NCBI GenBank assembly: GCA_900771195.1
Contig: CAAGMZ010000019.1
Coordinates: 186,001-250,000 of the forward strand
Direction of reading: 5' to 3'
Length of the DNA stretch: 64,000 bases
Origin: Lachnospiraceae bacterium
GTDB lineage: Bacteria; Bacillota; Clostridia; Lachnospirales; Lachnospiraceae
Shown: positions 1 through 7,600 of the stretch, piece by piece
Layout: every line of letters begins with the position of its first letter
How positions within the stretch are numbered: the first letter of the stretch is position 1
Made by a program: the position numbers and the translations under genes
The notes under the pieces: generated by a model
Seen by the model: the letters and a program-made list of their open reading frames with translations, nothing else
Told to the model about the DNA's origin: nothing
Database searches by the model: none

Positions 1-10
1 AAAGTACCTT

Positions 11-22
11 AAAGTATACTTT
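11..22. promoter_or_regulatory. Palindromic operator candidate upstream of the XRE repressor
   Basis: AAAGTATACTTT is a perfect 12-bp palindrome that ends about 8 bp before the ribosome site of the repressor-like gene at 40. A half copy, AAAGTA, begins at position 1. Dyads in this position are typical of autoregulated XRE repressors. The operator role is inferred from position only. Confidence 0.4.
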
Positions 23-39
23 TTATAAAGGAGGTCACC

Positions 40-771
40 ATGGACAGACAGGAACTGGTACACAACTTCATAGAAAATGTCGAAAAAAACCGTATTTCCA
101 TGGGGCTTACACAGCAGCAGATGGCACAAAAGCTTGGAATGTCCGTCTCAGGCTACAAGAAAATGATTCTCGGTCAGACTTCCAAAATAGACCTGTATGT
201 AGCACACCGTATGTATGCCCTGACAGGGAAAATGCTGTTTGAACTTTGCAATGACCCTATTCCGGCCCTTCCACGAATAAATAAATACCGTTCCCTTACT
301 CCGCGCCAACAGGATTTTATCAGAGGAATCATCGATTTTGAATATGCTTTCAAAGAAGAAAACAAGCTTCCTGATGATTTCATAAGTGTATATGTACCCA
401 TCGGAAATGTTAAAGACGGTATGATATGGGATTCTGCCAATATAGAAAAGGTGAATGCCGCTCCATACATAAAAAGGTTCGGTGCCGCCCTCAACTGCGG
501 AATAAAAGTCACCTCCAACCATCTTCACCCTGCTTATCACCAGGGCGACATTCTCCTGATTAACAGACAGCCTCCCCGTGATGGCGATGTAGGCATATTC
601 ATTAACACCGAAAGCGGCCGAGTGTTCATACGAAAATTCCGTCAGACTGACCCGTGCCGCCTGGAACCCATCAACAACTACGGTGTTCCCATTGAAGTTG
701 ACAGCAATGATGAAGCAGCAATGAATAAATGGATAAAATTCGGACGGGTGCTGACAAAAATGAGAACTTAA
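40..771 (+). CDS. XRE-family repressor with degenerate S24 (LexA/CI-like) C-terminal domain
   Basis: This is a 243-residue DNA-binding regulator. Residues about 8-60 form an XRE helix-turn-helix (GLTQQQMAQKLGMSVSGYKK). The C-terminal half has the S24 peptidase-like fold, with HPAYHQGDILLINRQPPRDGD around residues 167-187. In true LexA/CI proteins this region carries a catalytic Ser and Lys. Here the Ser position reads as His (NHLHP in place of DSMEP) and the Lys position as Arg (VFIRKF), so self-cleavage is unlikely. The fold may serve for dimerisation only. The start is firm: AAAGGAGG lies 5 bp before the ATG, and a palindrome lies just upstream. The gene is outside the tRNA-flanked element that follows but may be a leftover of the same or another mobile element. 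Its target genes are unknown. Confidence 0.8.
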   Translation: MDRQELVHNFIENVEKNRISMGLTQQQMAQKLGMSVSGYKKMILGQTSKIDLYVAHRMYALTGKMLFELCNDPIPALPRINKYRSLTPRQQDFIRGIIDFEYAFKEENKLPDDFISVYVPIGNVKDGMIWDSANIEKVNAAPYIKRFGAALNCGIKVTSNHLHPAYHQGDILLINRQPPRDGDVGIFINTESGRVFIRKFRQTDPCRLEPINNYGVPIEVDSNDEAAMNKWIKFGRVLTKMRT

Positions 772-782
772 GACACAAAAAA

Positions 783-802
783 GTGCGAGACGAGGATCGA
801 AC
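783..802 (-). repeat. Copy of the tRNA-Gly 3' end (att-like direct repeat, left)
   Basis: This 20-bp stretch matches 2648-2667 at 18 of 20 positions in the same orientation. That target is the 3' acceptor strand and T-arm of the tRNA-Gly gene. Only the 3' part is present and no tRNA body follows, as expected for the far attachment site of an element that integrates into a tRNA 3' end. Confidence 0.6.
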
Positions 803-804
803 GA

Positions 805-841
805 AAATCCCCTTCCACAAATACTTACAGGAAGGGGATTT
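805..841 (+). terminator. Perfect 12-bp stem-loop downstream of the repressor gene
   Basis: The arms 805-816 and 830-841 (AAATCCCCTTCC / GGAAGGGGATTT) pair perfectly around a 13-nt loop. Flanking AGACGAG / CTCGTCT extends the dyad. There is no strong T-run, so termination is inferred from position. Confidence 0.45.
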
Positions 842-913
842 CTGACTCGTCTATTGTCTTGGTGACTCAAAAATCATCCAAGTTTAAAATCCTGAGTTGA
901 CTATTTATTGCAC

Positions 914-1192
914 TCAGCAATCAACCCATTCTGCATCATTCTCAATTTCCCAAAATGTTTTCCCTTCAAACAAGGGTTGTTTTAAAAAGACTTCATAACT
1001 CTCTTGGTTACTTTTTCCTGAAATTTGCCACAGAGTCTTTGTCTCCGGTTCCCACTGTTGAAGTTCGAAAACATATGTTCCGCTATCATTTATGTATCCT
1101 TGTGAGAAATACTTTTTTCCGTTATAAACAAATATTAGCTCTTCACCACTCCATAATTTGTCTGTAAACTCGCTTATATTACCATTAATCAT
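914..1192 (-). CDS. Small protein, putative immunity partner of the upstream toxin tail
   Basis: This is a 92-residue, acidic, aromatic-rich protein with no signal peptide or membrane segment. It ends in EIENDAEWVDC. Its ATG overlaps the stop codon of the upstream gene (ATGA at 1189-1192), so the two are translationally coupled. Small acidic proteins coupled just after a basic secreted-toxin tail are typically immunity proteins, and that is the basis for this call. I do not recognise the family. It lies inside the tRNA-flanked element, which fits the spread of such cassettes by integration. It could instead be an unrelated small cytoplasmic protein. Confidence 0.5.
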   Translation of the reverse strand: MINGNISEFTDKLWSGEELIFVYNGKKYFSQGYINDSGTYVFELQQWEPETKTLWQISGKSNQESYEVFLKQPLFEGKTFWEIENDAEWVDC

Positions 1193-1506
1193 ATGAATAC
1201 CCCCTTAAAGTACTTTCTATATCTTTTGTAAATACCAGAATTTTTATGTAATCTTTTTCCCGTTGTTCTAGTAGGTTTTCCCTTCGCTAATTGGCTAAAT
1301 GATGTATCATATATATGATAGTGCAACACCTTACCTACCCCAATTTGATCATCAACATGATATGCAATTTCTAATCTTAAATTATGCTTACTGTCATATA
1401 CACGCATCATATTAAAAGATCCATCTGCATTCATCTTTAAATATGCAGTACTCGAATGTGATGATTCTGGCAATCCATGTTTTCCGGTTCCGTCAATACC
1501 CTTCAA
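1189..1506 (-). CDS. Orphan C-terminal domain of a polymorphic toxin (5'-truncated)
   Basis: The reading frame has only a TTG at the start used here and no good ribosome site. It stays open upstream to about 1581, reading residues such as SADGKYKGLKVLKGIDGTGK, which look like the inside of a longer protein. The 105-residue tail is basic and ends in KRYRKYFKGVFI, with a histidine-rich VLHYHIYDTSF segment that could hold catalytic residues. Short basic tails followed by a coupled small acidic gene are the usual layout of polymorphic toxin C-termini and their immunity proteins. The N-terminal delivery region is missing, so this is either a silent tip cassette or a relic. Family and activity are not recognised. 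I cannot exclude a small independent protein. Confidence 0.5.
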   Translation of the reverse strand: MKGIDGTGKHGLPESSHSSTAYLKMNADGSFNMMRVYDSKHNLRLEIAYHVDDQIGVGKVLHYHIYDTSFSQLAKGKPTRTTGKRLHKNSGIYKRYRKYFKGVFI

Positions 1507-1581
1507 GACTTTGAGTCCTTTATACTTTCCGTCTGCAGAAAGTATTACTAAACTGTGCAGATAACAGTCAAAAGTATGCGT

Positions 1582-1996
1582 TTAATGCGTAGAAAGTGCC
1601 CATTTCTGCGCATAAACTGCATAGAAATCACTGAATTTTGTGGTTTTAGGGTATCCATAACAAGATTTTTGCATTGTGCTATAACAAATGCGTATCTTGA
1701 GAATTAAACCCGAAGAAATTAATCCCCGTTTTTCCAATTTTATCTTTTGACTGATTTGTAAGATACGCAAACCTGCTATCAAAGCATTATAATGATTGCT
1801 CTAGTTAGGCTAAGCCTAAGACCATATTTTACCACATTCACCTTCCCTTGTTAATACACATACCCGCCTCTGCTTAAAAATACTATCAGTAATGTAGACA
1901 GGACCGGCCAAATTTACACTTGGTCCGCTCAGGCCAAGACAATATCTTATTTTGACTTCTACACTACTTCTATCAAATATGAAGAGAGGTAAACGC
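1582..1996. other. AT-rich non-coding stretch inside the element
   Basis: I see no convincing gene here. The short frames in it have no ribosome site and no recognisable protein character. It contains a 15-bp palindrome, TTAGGCTAAGCCTAA, at 1805-1819. It is most simply filler left by decay between the toxin tail and the recombinase fragment. Confidence 0.5.
1805..1819. repeat. 15-bp perfect palindrome
   Basis: TTAGGCT-A-AGCCTAA. It has no obvious T-run and no adjacent intact gene, so its role is unknown. Confidence 0.4.
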
Positions 1997-2449
1997 ATGG
2001 AAGGATTTGCAGCTGCCGAAGTAAAAAGTTTATCCGATTCGAAAAAAAAATATTTTGCAGAAAGCAATTTATGATTGAAACTAAAATCAGACGTGCCGGA
2101 TACAATTAATGAAATGCGAAAAGAAAAAGTACTAACTGTTCATCCGTTCACCATTACCAAACTAAATAACGCCAAAGGACTTTATCAGACCTTTATCATT
2201 GACGAAAACACCGGGAAAAGGAAAAAGATAACCGCAGTCACAGAAACCGATTTATAGAAAAAACTGTATGACGTCTATTTTGTGCAGAACGCTTCCTCTC
2301 TCCGTACTCTTTATCCGGACTGGCCGGAAAGACGCAATTCCATCGGAATCAGCCCCAGAACAGTCAAAAGAAATAAGGAAGACACAAATAGAATGATTAG
2401 GGAAGTGCTCACAGAAATGAATACAATTCCTATGAATTCAGCCTTTTAA
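1997..2449 (+). pseudogene. Tyrosine recombinase (integrase) N-terminal fragment, two in-frame stops
   Basis: One frame from ATG 1997 to TAA 2449 (151 codons) is interrupted by TGA after codon 25 and by TAG near 2255. Read through, it gives an Arm-type N-terminus (TGKRKKITAVTETDL), then a core-binding segment with TLYPDWPERRN and ISPRTVKRNKEDTNR. This matches the WLxxR...S-x-T-x-x-R pattern of clostridial phage-type integrases. The catalytic domain with R-H-R-Y is absent. The fragment supports a past site-specific insertion at the neighbouring tRNA-Gly. The longest uninterrupted piece (2075-2257) could be translated, but I see no reason to think it functions. Confidence 0.7.
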
Positions 2450-2550
2450 GTGTTACTCCACAGGGTTATTCCACCCGGTGACTCAAAATAAGGCAAAAAC
2501 GCGATACGGGGGGCGCTAAACCGAGTCCGACTTTAAGAGGACGAGACCCG

Positions 2551-2573
2551 AACCCCTTATTTTATAAGGGGTT
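2551..2573. repeat. Hairpin 1 of three tandem palindromes
   Basis: The arms AACCCCTTA (2551-2559) and TAAGGGGTT (2565-2573) pair perfectly around a 5-nt loop. It is the first of three adjacent stem-loops between the broken recombinase and the tRNA. Confidence 0.6.
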
Positions 2574-2574
2574 C

Positions 2575-2594
2575 AAGGAGTGCTTGCACTCCTT
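2575..2594. repeat. Hairpin 2 of three tandem palindromes
   Basis: AAGGAGTGC-TT-GCACTCCTT, a perfect 9-bp stem starting 1 bp after hairpin 1. Confidence 0.6.
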
Positions 2595-2595
2595 A

Positions 2596-2639
2596 ATTGC
2601 AAAATGGGGTACCCCTTGACGGGGTGCCCCATTTGCAAT
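2596..2639. terminator. Hairpin 3, next to the 3' end of tRNA-Gly
   Basis: The arms 2596-2615 and 2621-2639 (ATTGCAAAATGGGGTACCCC / GGGGTGCCCCATTTGCAAT) pair with one bulge. It lies 7 bp beyond the tRNA 3' end in the direction of tRNA transcription, so a terminator or processing role is plausible. It lacks a clear T-run. Confidence 0.4.
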
Positions 2640-2646
2640 AAAATAA

Positions 2647-2718
2647 AGCGCGAGACGGGGATCGAACCCGCGACCTTCTCCTTGGCAAGGAGACGCTCCA
2701 CCACTGAGCCACTCGCGC
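2647..2718 (-). tRNA. tRNA-Gly (anticodon GCC)
   Basis: The reverse strand gives a full cloverleaf. The acceptor GCGCGAG pairs with CTCGCGC. The D-arm contains GGCTCAGTGGTGGAGC. The anticodon arm TCTCC-TTGCCAA-GGAGA carries GCC. The T-arm is CGGGTTCGATCCCCG. The discriminator base is T(U), as usual for glycine. CCA is not encoded. The 3' end is the apparent integration target of the decayed element to its left. Confidence 0.95.
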
Positions 2719-2816
2719 AATCTGAAAACCAAATGCCTGTAAAAGGCAACCACATGGGATAATATACAATAATAGAGTTTTTTTGTCAAGAAAAATATTT
2801 TAAGAAGGAAATTTTT

Positions 2817-3191
2817 ATGAGCTGTCACGCAAAAAAGGAATATCTTATGCAGTACTCGGGGGCTCCCCTCCCGCCATTTGATAACAAACTTGACTGGGAA
2901 GCAGAAACAAGCGGTTCCGATACAACTTATTTTTTCAGTCTGGATAAAGCGGAAATAGGCACCATATCTGTGTATGAAGAAGCTTCCACCATAACAATAT
3001 ACGGTGTGTTCCTTGATGAAAAATACAGAGGACAGGGCCTTGGCAGATGCATGCTGGGTGAAGTAATGCTCGACATAATTCCTCTTGGCAAGAAAATCCG
3101 TCTTCAGGTTTCCGACAGCAACAAACCCGCATTCAGACTTTACACTGAATACGGGTTTGAAATAATCGACTCCGTTGATACAACTGAGTAA
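2817..3191 (+). CDS. GNAT-family N-acetyltransferase
   Basis: This 124-residue protein has the GNAT fold. Motif A is VFLDEKYRGQGLGRCMLGEV (around residues 60-80) with the acetyl-CoA pyrophosphate loop R-G-Q-G-L-G. It is followed by a motif B-like segment, SNKPAFRLYTEYGFE. These enzymes move an acetyl group from acetyl-CoA to an amine, but the substrate cannot be read from the sequence. The start follows AAGAAGGAAA. Its stop codon abuts, with no gap, the stop of gltD on the other strand. It stands alone, with no operon partner. Confidence 0.85.
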   Translation: MSCHAKKEYLMQYSGAPLPPFDNKLDWEAETSGSDTTYFFSLDKAEIGTISVYEEASTITIYGVFLDEKYRGQGLGRCMLGEVMLDIIPLGKKIRLQVSDSNKPAFRLYTEYGFEIIDSVDTTE

Positions 3192-4679
3192 TTATGCAAG
3201 ATTTGTGTAGCCCATCAGAAATTCATCAACTTCTCTTGCCACATCTCTGCCCTGGCGAATTGCCCTGACAACAAGCGACTGTCCGATATGCATATCACCC
3301 GCCGCAAATACTTTGGGAACATTGGTGGCAAATTTATCAGGCTCGGTCTTGACATTAGTTCTGCCGTCGACCTCAACGCCAAATGCATCTGTAACATACT
3401 TCTGGCTTCCAAGAAATCCTGCCGCAATAAGGACCATCTCACAGGGAAGCTCAAATTCACTTCCGGGAACCTCTGCCATAACAAATCTGCCTGTTTTTTC
3501 ATCCTTTTTGGACTCAAGCTTTACACAGACAAGCTTCTTGAGCTTTCCGTTTTTATCCTTGACAAATTCTTTGACGGTTGTCTGATATATTCTGGGGTCA
3601 TGTCCGAATACCGCAATTGCCTCCTCCTGACCATAGTCCGTCTTGCAGACCTTGGGCCACTGGGGCCAGGGATTATCGGCTGCTCTCTCATCGGGTGCCT
3701 TGGGCATCATCTCAAGCTGTGTTACGGACTTGCAGCCAAGTCTTATGGATGTTCCCACGCAGTCATTTCCCGTATCTCCGCCACCAATTACCACAACATT
3801 CTTATCCTTGGGGTCAATGTATTTTTTGTCCTTAAAATCTGAATCAAGAAGACTTTTGGTGACTGACTTAAGATAATCAACCGCAAAATATATTCCCTCT
3901 GCGTCGCGTCCTTTGGCATTTATATCCCTGGGATTGGTCGCACCGCATGCAAGAACTATGGCATCATAATCCTTCAAAAGTGTCTGGGCTTTAATATCCT
4001 TGCCAACATCCTTACCTGTGACAAATTCTATTCCCTCAGCCTTCATGTGGTCAACACGACGGTCAACAACCCATTTTTCAAGCTTCATGTTAGGAATTCC
4101 ATACATAAGCAGACCGCCGACCCTGTCAGCCCTTTCATATACGGTAACCTGATGTCCGCGCATATTAAGGAGATCCGCTGCAGCAAGTCCGGAAGGCCCG
4201 GAGCCCACTATTGCAACTCTCTTTCCGGTACGAACAGCCGGAATTTCAGGCTGTACATATCCATGTTCGAATGCATACTCTATTATTGTCTTTTCGTTTT
4301 CCTTAGTTGATACAGCTTCTCCGTTAAGCCCGCAGGTGCATGCCTTCTCACAGAGAGCAGGACATACCCTTGACGTAAACTCAGGAAAATTGCTTGTTTT
4401 GGCAAGTCTGTGGTATGCACGCTCATAGTTTCCTCTGTACAAAAGATCATTCCACTCAGGTATAAGGTTATTAAGAGGACAACCGCTCATCATGCCCTTA
4501 AGCATTTTGCCTGACTGACAGAAGGGAACGCCGCAGTCCATACAGCGGGCTGCCTGTTTGCGCTGTTCGCTTTCTGACAGAGGTTTGTGGAATTCCTTAA
4601 AATTATTTATTCTGTTCTGAGGCTTAACAGCCTCAGCATCCTCACGATCATATTCCATAAATCCAGTAGGTTTTCCCAT
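3192..4679 (-). CDS. gltD: Glutamate synthase small subunit
   Basis: This is the 495-residue GltD subunit. It takes electrons from NAD(P)H and passes them through FAD and iron-sulfur centres to the large subunit for glutamate synthesis from glutamine and 2-oxoglutarate. The N-terminal third carries cysteine clusters (CMDCGVPFC and later CPALCEKACTCG) for 4Fe-4S centres. An FAD-binding GSGPSGLAAADLL follows, and then an NAD(P)H-binding VVVIGGGDTGNDC. A second FAD motif near the C-terminus reads VFAAGDMHIG. The length is normal. It follows gltB by 17 bp in one transcript, which matches enzyme stoichiometry. A GGAGG-type ribosome site precedes the ATG. Confidence 0.97.
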   Translation of the reverse strand: MGKPTGFMEYDREDAEAVKPQNRINNFKEFHKPLSESEQRKQAARCMDCGVPFCQSGKMLKGMMSGCPLNNLIPEWNDLLYRGNYERAYHRLAKTSNFPEFTSRVCPALCEKACTCGLNGEAVSTKENEKTIIEYAFEHGYVQPEIPAVRTGKRVAIVGSGPSGLAAADLLNMRGHQVTVYERADRVGGLLMYGIPNMKLEKWVVDRRVDHMKAEGIEFVTGKDVGKDIKAQTLLKDYDAIVLACGATNPRDINAKGRDAEGIYFAVDYLKSVTKSLLDSDFKDKKYIDPKDKNVVVIGGGDTGNDCVGTSIRLGCKSVTQLEMMPKAPDERAADNPWPQWPKVCKTDYGQEEAIAVFGHDPRIYQTTVKEFVKDKNGKLKKLVCVKLESKKDEKTGRFVMAEVPGSEFELPCEMVLIAAGFLGSQKYVTDAFGVEVDGRTNVKTEPDKFATNVPKVFAAGDMHIGQSLVVRAIRQGRDVAREVDEFLMGYTNLA

Positions 4680-4696
4680 TGTTATGTCCTCCTTCC

Positions 4697-7600
4697 TTAC
4701 TTCCTAAGTGCGTAAAACGCTTCAATCTGTGCCTGCTCGCTTGAAAGACCCTTCTCCTCAAGAAGAACTATCTTATTGAGCATCTTCTTGTAATCGTTAG
4801 GAACAACTTTCTTGAACTTAGGAAGATACTCGCTGAAGTTATCAAGAATGCGCTTTCCTTTTTCGGAATTGGTATAAGCCACATGCTTCTGAATCATCTG
4901 CTTAAGTTCCATTACATCGTACTTGTCCGTAACTTCCTCAGTGCTTACAAGCGTCTTATTAAGATTGAGGTAAAGCTTGTTGTCTTCATCAAGTATATAC
5001 GCAACACCGCCGCTCATGCCGGCTGCAAAGTTATTTCCGGTATTTCCGAGAATTACAACTCTTCCGCCTGTCATATACTCACATCCGTGCTCGCCTACGC
5101 CTTCGACGACAGCAGTGGCACCTGAGTTACGAACGCAGAATCTTTCACCTGCAACACCGTTAATATAAGCTTCACCGCTTGTAGCGCCGTAAAGTGCAAC
5201 ATTACCGATAATGATATTCTCATCATACTTAAATGCAGAGCCTGCCGGAGGATATACAACAAGCTTTCCGCCCGAAAGCCCTTTACCGAAGTAATCGTTT
5301 GAATCACCTACAAGTTCAATGGTAAGTCCCTTGGGAATAAATGCGCCAAAGCTCTGTCCACCGTTACCGTTACACCTGATTGTATAAGTATCCTCAGGAA
5401 GTGAATCATCCCAGAGTCTTGTTATCTCGGAACCGAATATGGTACCGAATGCACGGCTGTTGGTGTTGGTAACATCAAGTTCAAGGCTCTTCTTCTGCTT
5501 TTTCTTAAGTGCAGGCATAAGCTCCTTAACAAGAACCTTCTCATCAAGAGTCTCTTCAAGCTTGAAATCATATACATTCTTATTTCTGTAATCCATCTTT
5601 TCACCCGTCGCATACGGATTCTCAAGTATGGATGACAGGTCGATATTTCCGTGACGGTTTACCGTGTTCTTTTTCTGGTAAAGCATATCGCTTCTTCCGC
5701 ACATCTCATCGATGGTTCTGAAGCCAAGCTTTGCCATATATTCACGAAGCTCCTCAGCAACAAATCTCATGAAATTGATTACATACTCAGGCTTTCCGGC
5801 AAATCTCTTACGAAGCTCCGTATTCTGTGTGGCAATTCCCACAGGACATGTATCAAGATTGCAGACACGCATCATTACACAACCGAGCGTTACAAGCGGT
5901 GCCGTTGCAAAACCAAATTCCTCTGCGCCAAGGAGACATGCTATTGCAACATCACGTCCTGTCATAAGCTTTCCGTCTGTCTCAACTATAACTTTGTTAC
6001 GAAGTCCGTTCTTTATAAGTGTCTGATGGGTCTCCGCAAGTCCCAGCTCCCAAGGAAGTCCGGCATTATGAATTGAGCTTCCCGGGGCAGCTCCCGTTCC
6101 GCCATCGTATCCTGATATAAGTATTACCTGGGCTCCTGCCTTGGCAACACCTGCAGCAACGGTTCCCACGCCTGCCTCAGATACAAGCTTGACAGATATT
6201 CTTGCCTGGTCATTGGCATTCTTAAGGTCATATATAAGCTGCGCCAGATCCTCGATAGAATAAATATCATGATGAGGAGGTGGTGATATAAGGCTTACAC
6301 CCGGAGTCGAAAGTCTTGTCTTGGCAATCCATGGATAAACCTTTCCGCCGGGAAGATGTCCGCCTTCGCCCGGCTTGGCCCCCTGTGCCATCTTAATCTG
6401 AATTTCATTAGCACTTACAAGGTATCTGGACGTTACTCCAAAACGTCCTGATGCAACCTGCTTGATGGCAGAGCATCTGTTAAGTCCATCCGGTCCGATT
6501 GTAAGTCTTTCAATGCTCTCACCGCCCTCACCGCTGTTAGAGCGTCCATGAAGCGTATTCATTGCTATTGCAAGAGTTTCATGTGCCTCCTGTGATATTG
6601 AACCGTAAGACATTGCGCCTGTCTTGAAACGCTGCACTATTGAGTCAACGCTCTCAACCTCATCAATGGGAATTCCTTTTTCTGGGAATTTGAAATCCAT
6701 ATTACCCCTGAGCGTTACAGGGTCCATCTCCTCATTGATAAGGTGTGAATATTCCTTAAATGTATTATAATCTCCGTTTCTTGTAGAAAGCTGAAGAAGA
6801 TGTATGGTCTGAGGATTATAAAGGTGTTCTTCCTTTCCGCTTCTGAGCTTATGGCTTCCTATGCTGTCGAATGTGGTATCCTCATCAAGTCCCAGCGGGT
6901 CAAAAGCTCTGTCATGTCTTGCATTGACATCATCCTCGATATCCTTAAGCGTAATACCGCCTATTCTGCTGACAGTTCCGGTAAAATACTTGTCTATTAC
7001 CTCCGGAGCTATTCCGATTGCCTCAAATATCTTTGATCCTTCGTAGGACTGGATTGTTGATATACCCATCTTGGAAGCAATCTTTACAATTCCTGCAAGG
7101 ATTGCATTATTGTAATCCTCAACAGCCGCATAATAATCCTTGTCAAGCATTCCGATATCGATAAGCTCCTTAATGGTATCCTGCGCAAGATAAGGATTAA
7201 TCGCACTTGCTCCGTAACCAAGCAGCGTTGCAAAATGATGAACCGTTCTCGGCTCTCCGCTTTCGAGAATAAGTGATACGCTTGTCTTCTTTTTGGTAAC
7301 GACAAGATGCTGGTTCATTGCTGCAACTGCAAGAAGCGAAGGAATTGCCACCCTGTTCTCATCAACACCGCGGTCCGTCAGAATAAGTATATTGGCTCCG
7401 TCGCTGTGTGCCCTGTCAGCCTCCACAAACATTCTGTCCAAAGCCTTCTCAAGAGATGTGTTCTTGTAGTAGGTAATCGGAATCTCGGCTATCTTAAAGC
7501 CTTCTATATTCATACTCTTAATCTTGAGCATGTCAGTGTCAGTAAGGATAGGATTATTTACTCTGAGTACCTTACAGTTATCTGCCTTCTGCTCAAGTAT

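Larger units (their letters stand above)
783..2667. mobile_element. Decayed integrated element between tRNA-Gly 3'-end repeats
   Basis: The roughly 1.9-kb segment is bounded by direct repeats of the tRNA-Gly 3' end (783-802 and 2648-2667). It contains a tyrosine recombinase fragment with in-frame stops and a toxin/immunity-like gene pair lacking the toxin's N-terminal part. No intact integrase, relaxase or structural gene remains, so it should be immobile by itself. The repeats, the broken recombinase and the AT-rich non-coding filler are visible in the sequence. That they form one element is inferred. Confidence 0.55.

Noticed and set aside
783..855. Possible second tRNA gene or tRNA remnant body at 783
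   Set aside because: Only the 3' 20 bp resemble the tRNA; no D-arm or anticodon arm follows, so it is called an att-like repeat.
1582..1782. 66-codon minus-strand frame in the element
   Set aside because: No ribosome site, low-complexity content and no protein-like pattern; it includes palindromic non-coding sequence.
1816..2067. 83-codon minus-strand frame
   Set aside because: It lies opposite the start of the broken recombinase, whose frame has recognisable integrase residues.
2562..2828. Frames over the tRNA-Gly gene
   Set aside because: They translate the tRNA and hairpins, with no independent protein signal.
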